From Carya illinoinensis (Eukaryota > Streptophyta > Magnoliopsida > Fagales > Juglandaceae): a DNA stretch of 64,000 nt. Where the stretch lies: positions 2,980,001-3,044,000 of the forward strand of contig NC_056766.1 of the NCBI RefSeq assembly GCF_018687715.1, read 5' to 3'. A model generated the notes under the pieces. The model saw only the letters and a program-made list of their open reading frames with translations, made no database searches and was not told where the DNA came from. This document shows positions 56,121-64,000 of this stretch, in pieces; positions within the stretch are counted from its first letter, which is position 1, and each line of letters begins with the position of its first letter. The translations under genes and the position numbers were made by a program.

Positions 56121-57302
56121 TTGAAAATTTTGTGAACAGTGATTGCGTAAAACTATTGTTGGAGTATCTGTAAAGTTTACAACAATGACAGGAGAAAGAA
56201 AAGATTCAAAATTAACTAAAAGTTAAATGTGTTGTTGGAAAATTGAGTTCCACTTGTGTATAGCTTTGGTGCATATCAAATTCTCGTCTAAAGCTCTCTT
56301 GCAATTATTTGGCAGTAGTTTGAAGTAGAAAAGCAGATATTGAAGGAAACCCTAAAGAGCTCTGCATATGCAACAATGCGCTAACCTTCAAGGCTCAGAT
56401 GCTTCACAATTAAACTTTTTGATAATCATGAAATTTGATAGGCAGATACTGAACACCTCTGTGTGTGTGTGTGTGTGTGAGCAAATGAAGGACTACATGT
56501 TTGGAAAGTGGGTCAGTTTTGGCATGTTATATTTGAAACTACCAAGTTGTGTGATACTTCATTGATGCTTCTTGGAACATTGCTTGTGTTGTATTCGAGG
56601 AGTTTTGAAGATTGGATCGGACCTGTTAAATGATGAGAAAGAATTGCCAGTCACAGTTGAGGGATGCGTTCTTCGGGTTTTTTAGTTGTAGCTTATGTGC
56701 TTCAGTGACTCCTAGAAGAGCAGCAAAGACTTATACTGTGGTGAAGTTGGTGGATAGGTTTGTTGAGTCCATGTAAATAGCATAGTGCCTGAAGAGTTTC
56801 ATCAGAGTGCATCTGCTAGGGAGTTGGTCTTTCCGAACAGCAACATCAGAGAAGTAGTCCGCAGGCAGAGTCTTCCAATGGTTCTCAGTGGGTGGTTTTG
56901 TTTTGATGCCAGAGTTGGAGCCTAAAGGTTTTCAACTGCCAACTTCATCAACATGGGAGAATTAGTGATCAGTCTGGCCAGGTGTAGAGGTGGTGGATTA
57001 GGGATATTTCAATTAGAATGTTGTGGTTAGCTTGGCTAGAGGGAGTGACTGTCAAGCACGAGGGTAGCATAAAAGAAAGAGTTATGCTAGGTACAAGTAT
57101 CATATAAGTGTTTTTTTTTTTTTTTTTTGTAAAAAAGTGAGTTGCATTAATAAGAAGTAATTTTTTTTACGCTTTTTTAAACTGGGGAACACTTTTTAAA
57201 CGACTTTCTAAATCATTTCTCTAAGAGAAATCAACCGTGTGATACACCTTAAAGGGTGTAGAACACTAGCAATAATCACTTCTTCAGACTAAACTCCTTC
57301 AT
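56121..57302. other. Intergenic, 3' flank of the PsbP-domain gene and decayed repeat
   Basis: A (TG)9 run lies at about 56461-56478. Positions 56560-57060 have near-normal base composition but no open frame, possibly an old retroelement or gene relic. Positions 57072-57230 are a short MITE relative with a T18 run. Confidence 0.4.
57072..57230. mobile_element. Short MITE, family 2 relative
   Basis: Begins GAGTTATGCTAGGTACAAGT, has a GTAAAAAAGTGAGTTGCATT core and ends CTAAATCATTTCTC, the layout of 37264-37432 and 9995-10190. Confidence 0.35.
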
Positions 57303-57530
57303 CTAGCATTTTGCCAAATGCTTCAAGATCAGCTTCCTCGCAAACCCACTCTGCGCATACCCGGACATGACCATGCGGCATGCAGTACCCAGAAACCATT
57401 GATGACCAAACAAAGAAATCTCCATAAAAACTTCCCTTGCAGCCTTCATCTCCCCATTTCCGGCGTGCCCATCAACCATCACAGTCCAAGTCACCACATT
57501 CTTCAACGCAGTAGGAACCCTGTTCAACAA
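57303..57530 (-). pseudogene. PPR gene relic, antisense to and upstream of the intact PPR gene
   Basis: The minus strand reads NVVTWTVMVDGHAGNGEMKA AREVF then, after a damaged stretch, MVMSGYAQSGF. These are the start and core of pentatricopeptide repeats of the PLS type. Only about two repeats remain, with no full gene around them, so this is a fragment. It faces away from the intact PPR gene at 57811 and is probably the remains of another PPR gene. Confidence 0.65.
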
Positions 57531-57810
57531 TTTCCCAGGTAGCGTTCCTTCTTCCAGTAGGTTTGCGATTGATGGTAAAGTACTGGGTAATCTGTAATTA
57601 CTTGTTGGTTTTGGGACAAAGTTATTGTCATTTCAAAGTTTCATCTTTTTCGCGCTGCCAACCTTTGATTCCCGCAACGATCATCAGTATTATATCGTTT
57701 TGAAGCTCTTCAAGACCACCCATACACTTAACCTAATAACTTAAATGCCCCTCTCCCCAGTTTTTCTTTCTATGAAGCAACTAGAGTCTAGAATTATGGT
57801 CTTTTGAGGA

Positions 57811-59637
57811 ATGATGGAGATGAGAATGCTGAAACTCTTGCGAAACTGTAAAACTATCAGAGAATTGAAGCAAACACATCTTCAGGTTCTCATGAATGGC
57901 CTCCATGGTAGTGGTTTTGTACTGCCTAAGCTTATTGCACTTGCCTCGGAACTTGTTTCGCTTGATTACGCGGTTAGGATATTTCAGTATTCTGAGTATC
58001 CGAATGTAGTTTCAGCTAACACTATGATCAAATGCTGTATTGGAAAGACCCATAAGGGCGCATGGCGTGTCTACGATCAAATGAAGGTGTTTACCATTGC
58101 ACCGAATAGTTTTACCTTTACTTTTCTTCTGAGGTGTTTTGAACCGTTTGAAGCTCTAGAAGATGGTAGAGTGGTTCATGGTGATATTGTGAAGCTAGGA
58201 TTCGGTTCAAGTGTTTTTGTTCAGAATACTCTTTTGGATTTCTACGCTAAATGTGGCCGGAATTTGGATTGGGCTAGTCGGGTGTTTGGAGAAATGCCTA
58301 CAAGAGATGTTGTTTCATGGAATTCAATGATTGGTGCGTACTTGGCACATGAGAAAGTAGAATCTGCTATTGGGTTGTTTGATTCAATGCCTGAGAGGAA
58401 CGTTGTGTCATGGAATTCTGTTGTTTCGGGGCTTTCTAAGGCTGGAAATATGGAATTGGCTCGCTCTGTCTTCGATAGAATGCCAGAAAAAAATGAGGTT
58501 TCCTGGAATTCCATGATTTCTGGCTACGTACGGCTGGGTGATGTAGAGTCTGCAGAGTGTATTTTTGATCAGATGTCAAAGAGAACTGTAGTTTCTTGGA
58601 CGGTTATGATCTCAGGATACACTATGATTGGAGATCTTGAATCTGCAAGGAACATTTTTCATCGGATGCCAGTTAAGAACACCATCTCTTGGAATGCTTT
58701 GATTGCTGGTTATGTTCATAACCATGAGTTTGTTCAAGCTCTTTATGTTTTTCATCAGATGTTAATTGATGGCAAGTGCAGGCCTGATCAGACAACTTTG
58801 GTCAGCATACTCTCTGCCTGTTCTCACTTGGGATCTCTAGAACATGGCAAATGGATTGATTCTTATATAAAGAGAAACAAGTTCGACGTGACCATTCCTT
58901 TAGGCAATGCTCTAATAGACTTTTTTGCAAAATGTGGAGATGTGGAAAATGCAAAAGCAGTTTTTAATAAGATGGCAAAAAGATGTGTAATTACATGGAC
59001 AACAATGATTTTGGGTCTAGCTGTTAATGGTCATTGTAAAGAAGCTCTAGCACTCTTCGATAGGATGCATGTCGAAGGAGTTCAGCCAGATGATGTAATT
59101 TTCATTGCTGTTCTATCAGCCTGCACTCATGGAGGGTTGGTGGTAGAAGGTAAAAGGGTATTTGGCCAGATGGTGGGGGAGTTTGATATTGTACCCCGAA
59201 TTGAGCATTATGGTTGCATGGTTGACCTTCTGGGTCGGGCAGGGAGGTTGGAAGAAGCGAAAGAATTCATTGAAGGCATGCATTTAAAGCCAAATGCTGT
59301 CATTTGGGCCACTCTACTAGGTTCTTGTAAGATTCATGGAAAAGGGGATATATTAGAATCTGTAACGAGAAAGATTATGGAGCTGGAACCTTCAAATCCT
59401 AGCTATTTGGCGCTTATTTGCAATATGAGCGCCTCAATTGGACAGTGGAAAGATACTTTGATATCTCGGGTGGCAATGAGACGGCAAGGCGTGGAAAAAG
59501 TTCCTGGTTGTAGCTCAATTCAAGTAGGCGATAAGGTCCATGAGTTTCTAGCCAAAGATACGAGTCATAAGCAAAGAAAGGACATTTATGGGGTTTTATA
59601 CTGTTTAAATGGACACTTGAAAGCAGTGTCTGCATGA
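57811..59637 (+). CDS. Pentatricopeptide repeat protein, PLS class, E/E+ subgroup (intronless, 608 aa)
   Basis: RNA-binding protein expected in mitochondria or chloroplasts, where PLS-class PPRs mostly direct C-to-U editing. A single 608-codon frame from ATG at 57811. Successive PPR units carry the signatures DVVSWNSMIGAYLAHE, NVVSWNSVVSGLSKAG, NEVSWNSMISGYVRLG, TVVSWTVMISGYTMIG and NTISWNALIAGYVHN, then longer L/S repeats with TLVSILSACSHLGSLEHGK and AVLSACTHGGLVVEGK. The C terminus (from about residue 470) has the E motif (HYGCMVDLLGRAGRLEEA, NAVIWATLLGSCKIHG) and E+ (VPGCSSIQVGDKVHEFLAKD), but no DYW cytidine deaminase domain, so it would need a partner for editing. I cannot name the orthologue. 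Confidence 0.93.
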   Translation: MMEMRMLKLLRNCKTIRELKQTHLQVLMNGLHGSGFVLPKLIALASELVSLDYAVRIFQYSEYPNVVSANTMIKCCIGKTHKGAWRVYDQMKVFTIAPNSFTFTFLLRCFEPFEALEDGRVVHGDIVKLGFGSSVFVQNTLLDFYAKCGRNLDWASRVFGEMPTRDVVSWNSMIGAYLAHEKVESAIGLFDSMPERNVVSWNSVVSGLSKAGNMELARSVFDRMPEKNEVSWNSMISGYVRLGDVESAECIFDQMSKRTVVSWTVMISGYTMIGDLESARNIFHRMPVKNTISWNALIAGYVHNHEFVQALYVFHQMLIDGKCRPDQTTLVSILSACSHLGSLEHGKWIDSYIKRNKFDVTIPLGNALIDFFAKCGDVENAKAVFNKMAKRCVITWTTMILGLAVNGHCKEALALFDRMHVEGVQPDDVIFIAVLSACTHGGLVVEGKRVFGQMVGEFDIVPRIEHYGCMVDLLGRAGRLEEAKEFIEGMHLKPNAVIWATLLGSCKIHGKGDILESVTRKIMELEPSNPSYLALICNMSASIGQWKDTLISRVAMRRQGVEKVPGCSSIQVGDKVHEFLAKDTSHKQRKDIYGVLYCLNGHLKAVSA

Positions 59638-60309
59638 ATTATGATTCGTTAGAAAATCCCATGGTTCATGGCACTAAAAAGAGTCGTTTCCCGGTGGATG
59701 GCTTAGGAAGAATGAACAATGAGAAAATCAAGTATCTTGGATGAGTTTTTACTTTCGCATCATAGAAAATTTACTTTAAAATCTGGGTCGTGATCACTTC
59801 CAAGAAAACCTCATCTTTTATGAGCCAGAATATGAGAAGGTAACTGAGGTTATAGTTGCTCAAAATTTGGGGGGAGGTTGAATTGGAAAAAAAACCTAAA
59901 TTAAATGTCCTGTGTCTCATAGAATTAAGCAACAGAAAACTGTGGGCAGACATGACTCTTAAAATCAATGCTGAAACATCTACTGGTGAAAAGGTGGCAA
60001 TCTGACAAGGTTAAGAACTATTGCCAGGGCAATTATGGCTGTTGAGACTATCTTTCGTGAAATGAAACAGTAAAGTTGTGGCTGCTTGGTGGCCATTCAC
60101 ATCAGCAGAGTCAGAGTTGCAGGACAAGAAGAAGAATTGGAACCGCACAAAGCATTTGAACTTTGTTCTGTCATGTTCAACAGAAATAAAAGGATGTTAA
60201 TATTGAGACTTACAAAGCTGTGAATTTATGGATGGCAATCAAACTTATAATGGTCTAGATGACTTAATTTCACCGGCTCTTGTGATTAGAAATCAAAATC
60301 TTTTAACAT

Positions 60310-60396
60310 GGTGTTCTCTCTCATATATTTCCTGTCTATTTGTGCTATGCCTTGTTATTTGTTTTAATAAAATTTTATTTTACTTTATCAAAAAAA
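60310..60396 (+). mobile_element. 3' end of an L1-like LINE (fragment)
   Basis: CCTGTCTATTTGTGCTATGC then GTTTTAATAAAATTTTATTTT and TACTTTATCAAAAAAAG: the typical 3' tail of plant L1-type elements, ending in a short A-run. The 5' part is not recognisable. Confidence 0.45.
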
Positions 60397-63300
60397 GAAT
60401 TCAAAACCATTTGTATGGGATCTAAGCAACAGTTGGAATTGAAGCTACTAGCTTGTGTTAATTCTGGATGAAGAACCATAACCCCAATCTACTATGTTCT
60501 AAATACCACCAGAGCCATGCCCTTTTCTGGAAACTGCTGATCCTCAGTAGAGAAAAGATTCCCGTTTGTGAATTCTGCATCTTGTTTAACAACCCCCCAA
60601 CCATAAAAAAAAAAACCCTTTCTTTTTCATTTTTCATATCATAAAAACGGTTTCTTGATATATTAAGATTATACTGATACAAAGGTGCCATGCCTATGCT
60701 TCAACTTCGATCTAATAAGCAGGGATAATGAGAGACTTCATTCTTTTGGATGCCCTAGAGAAGTGGCTTTCAGGGCTCTAGGTGCCATTTGAGGTTTTGC
60801 GTTAGGATTCTGGTTCCGTTCACATTTAGACTTTTTCTCACACTGACTGTTAAAACCAGAATGGCAGCCATAGCTATGCCATCACTGTGCAACCAGAGTT
60901 GCTTTAATTTTTTTGTTATGATAGTCTAAATTCTTGACATATCAGCAAGTGCTTTTATTAATAAATCTTGCTCCGAATCACATATTTCAGTTGTGAAATT
61001 CTAGAAGAATTAGACGTGTATATGGCAATAATGTTACCGGTTGGTGCGTTATCATTTATAGTTTGGCATTTTCTGGCCTCAATGTCTATAAACACTGGCT
61101 TATATGCATGCTGTGGTTGATGCTACAAGATACATTAATTTAATTTAAGATAATGATTCCTTTTTCTTTGTCTAGCTAATTTGTGGCAGAGGAATTATAT
61201 CAGATGTACAGCCACGCAACCAGATCGTGAAAAGAGGAAAGAACAGACAAAAAAGATGGAAGATTTCTGTAATTCTCACACCTTTCTGGGAGGTTAAAAA
61301 ACCAGCACAGACGAAAGGAGCAGTTCCCATGAAACAGAGTACGTATAGCATTACCAATGAACAAAAAATAATGGATAGTATATAATTCTCTGCAAGGAAG
61401 CCAATCTAAGCCAAAAACTATGATTTTCTGGCTCTTATATATTAAGAACACACCATTCCTGCATTGAGGAAAACTGTAATCACATTCTCTAATTTTGTCT
61501 AGCAATTTACTAATAAATGTTGAAGATACGGAAGGCCTGCAATACCAACCTATCTTGTCCTTTTTCTTGATATTCTCTCTTGGCTTTGCTTCTCAGAAGT
61601 TTGTTAAATCAATCAATCAATCAATCAAGCACAAGGCATATTGAGCAAGTAATGGGGGACATATTGACAAGCGTCAGTTATAAATGGATAGAAAGAGATG
61701 TCTACTTGTATATGATGCGATCTTCTTCTGATTACTTGTATCTGATGCTCATTACTTTGATGCCAATAAAAACCGACATATCTGACCAAATTCAGCCGCG
61801 GAATGTATTGGAAATATGAGTTGGGAAAGGATCAATGTCAATATCATAGAAATTAATAAATATATTCCAAATGTTGTGCAACAAAGTTTTTGCACCTTCT
61901 GCTCTTTTTTACTTTATCATGATATTATTTATATATGTTCGTTATCCTATGGACAAGCTGAGATGGTCGGAGGCATGGCCTCCTAAACCTGGAACAGTAT
62001 AATAAAAAAAGAATACTACTTTTCGTAAGGGATGATACTGCAGATCATACACAAAAGGTTGCTGTTTTCACTTTTCATGCATAAAATCCACGAGACTTAT
62101 GCGCGCCTACCTGAAAACTGATTCTGGATAATGATCGAAGTGAATAAAGAGAGGGAGGCAAACCTTTTTTTGCTGGCCAAGTTTGGCAATCTTGCTTCAT
62201 TGTTTTTAATTAAGCTCCAAAATCATGTATTTTGACGGTAATATCGATCTAAGACCTTTCTAGCTAGGCTCTATAATTTGAATACGAGGCAGATACGTAC
62301 AGTTTTATCTTCTCTTCTCCTCTTCTCTTCTCTCCTTTTCTTTTGATCTTCTTCTTCACATGGGTTTAAGGAAGAGAATTTCAATTGAAAGAGACGGGAG
62401 GGCAGAGAAATTATAAGGGAAGGTTTGGGATTGAGTTTGAAAACTTAAAAAATGCTTTTAACTGTTTTAAAAATTTTTTCAAAGAAAAAAAAATATATTT
62501 ATTAAATTTATAAAAAAATACTTTAATCACTTTAAAAAAAAAATTGAAAGTCTAGTTTTCTAAAAAGTACTAAATTGAACCTTTTATCGAAAAGCTCTTG
62601 CAAATAACTGTATATTTTTAAAAAATTAATATAACTAATTTTAAAAGTATTTTAGATACATGTTTATCAAACAGTAAATAACTTTTGAAATATATTATTT
62701 ATTATTTAAGTTATAAACTATAAGTCTTAAATCTGTAAGTTATATTTTCCATCATAATCCTAAACATGCACAAAAAGAGATCATCAGTCAAGAAGAGAGA
62801 GAGAGAGAGGAAAAATCTCATGAAATCACATTTGACTCGTCTAGTTGTCTGTTTGCAGGCCCTCAAGATTCAATCATTCAAAGCGAATTACAATCTCATC
62901 TGTTTCCATCATCTATGTCAACCTTTCACATGCAAGCATGAATATTTAAGAAGTAGATCATTTTCCATCAAGTGCGTGATTTTTTTATTCCGAAAAGAAG
63001 AACCAAAAAGAAGGAAGAAGATCAAGAAGAAGAAGAAAGAAAGAAATTTTTGGCTAGCTATCTCGTTTCAATCTTGTTATCAATGCAGTCTAATTACCTG
63101 GCTCATAGGGTACCTAAAAACTGACCAAATTAAAAGAACAAAGGACAAAGAAAAGCTCATTTATGATAGTTGAAGTTGCGTCCACAATTTCTTTTTTTAT
63201 TTTATTTTAAATCCAGCTATATGGTTAATTTACAATCAATTGGGTTTGGAGGTGAACTTGTCCTATCCGATATTGCATATTATAAATGCTTGATGTTCTT

Positions 63301-63701
63301 ATATGTGGCCCAACCTTTGGCAAGGATATCAACAGCAAGCTGCGGTGCACTTTCAGCCATTAAGCATCTGCATGCTCAAGAGTCCTCCCTGCGAAGGCAA
63401 CTTAGCCTGCTTGAGGGAGGAAAATAAAACCTTCACTTCTCTATCCCTCATCAATGTTTGATTTTGATAGGTCCAATTATGTGAGTCTATCTAATGTCAA
63501 GTTAAAATGGTCCACGTACATGAAAACATATTCTCTTTATAAATTTGTCTTTTACATTTTTTTCAGGAAAAAACAAAAGAATTTAATTATATCTCATGAT
63601 TTTTGTACATTGAAAACCAACTCACTCATTCAGGTCATGGTCCTAACAATTTGGGATGGTTGCATGAATTTGTTGTTATTCCCGGCCCCTCAATCGAAGG
63701 A

Positions 63702-63870
63702 CTAATTAGAACTCGTTTAGATTTAGAGAGTGGTTCATCTCATCTTATATCATTTTTACAATTTTTTTAAATTTTCACATAAAATATAATAAACAATTTA
63801 ATTTTTTCAAATTTCAATTCAATTTTTTCAAATCTTAAAATAATCTAACAATATTTTATTTTTTTTGCAA
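63702..63870. mobile_element. Relic of the CTCGTTTAG/GAGATGAGATG MITE family
   Basis: ACTCGTTTAGATTTAGAGAG then TCATCTCATCTTATATCATT and TTCAAATCTTAAAATAATCT, which parallel the element at 13672-13848. The right end is missing. Confidence 0.4.
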
Positions 63871-64000
63871 TAGCTCGGTGATCATCGACTTGTTAAAAGA
63901 GAGAGATATTTGTGGGAGTTATAAAACTCATGTATTATTCAATAAATTATAATCTAAGAGATACAAATACGACTATTTGTGATAAGAATATATAAACTCA

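Larger units (their letters stand above)
59638..64000. other. Right-hand intergenic region, no gene supported
   Basis: It includes the PPR 3' flank, an L1-like 3' tail (60310-60396), an (ATCA)n run at about 61607-61628, AT-rich sequence at 62440-62760 and a relic of the TGAGATGAGATG MITE at 63702-63870. Open frames are short, low-complexity (for example the Lys/Arg-rich one at 62766-63173) and match no family I know. Confidence 0.5.

Noticed and set aside
61940..62000. Possible tRNA-like segment (GATGGTCGGAGGCATGGCC)
   Set aside because: No T-arm GGTTCRANYCC, no acceptor stem pairing and no consistent cloverleaf could be drawn. I found no tRNA or rRNA gene anywhere in the window.
62766..63173. 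135-codon frame rich in Lys and Arg
   Set aside because: It starts in a GA-repeat and A-rich stretch, has low complexity and shows no domain, and there are no supporting splice or promoter signals.

Overview
This is a plant nuclear genome window, about two thirds A+T. The genes are split by short GT-AG introns, and the intergenic DNA is full of small non-autonomous transposons, microsatellites and retroelement relics. The gene content (class P alcohol dehydrogenase, two-domain THG1, PIN auxin carrier, class III peroxidase, GT47, chloroplast PsbP-domain protein, PPR) is that of a eudicot. A MITE whose ends read like TGAGATGAGATG resembles elements I associate with Fagales (walnut, hickory, oak), so a woody Fagales species is my best guess. 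That assignment is an inference and was not tested.

Layout. Positions 1-28170 hold three alcohol dehydrogenase (ADH) genes on the minus strand: copy 1 (1-2207, cut by the window start), copy 2 (6464-9095, complete) and copy 3 (24695-27953, complete). Exons visible in more than one copy have identical lengths, and all three promoters share one conserved block. Between copies 2 and 3 lies a complete 13-exon tRNA(His) guanylyltransferase gene (11280-17745, minus), whose protein is two fused Thg1 units. A transposon-rich stretch at 17900-24560 contains a solo LTR with a perfect target-site duplication. Positions 28200-35400 contain no recognisable gene but do contain a non-autonomous CACTA element. 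Positions 35469-40560 (minus) encode a PIN6-like auxin efflux carrier. After more repeats, the plus strand carries a peroxidase 43-like class III peroxidase (46189-47733), a GT47 exostosin-family glycosyltransferase (48907-52529), a PsbP-domain thylakoid lumen protein (54105-56120) and an intronless E-class PPR protein (57811-59637). An antisense PPR relic lies just upstream of the last. The final 4.3 kb shows no gene I can support.

All exon models were built by hand from splice consensus, reading frame and family homology. Each complete gene closes in frame: ADH 380 aa, THG1 529 aa, PIN 550 aa, peroxidase 339 aa, GT47 458 aa, PsbP-domain 276 aa, PPR 608 aa. Apart from the ADH array, the genes do not form a pathway together.

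The most unusual points are structural. A TIR element inserted in the copy 1 ADH promoter carries the first exon of a chloroplast-targeted protein gene. A telomeric-repeat insertion is flanked by a 27-bp duplication. Two tiny insertions consist only of a retrotransposon tail between 16-17 bp target duplications. A long (TC)n microsatellite starts at a splice donor. THG1 shows a clear exon-by-exon internal duplication. I found no novel defence or biosynthetic system.
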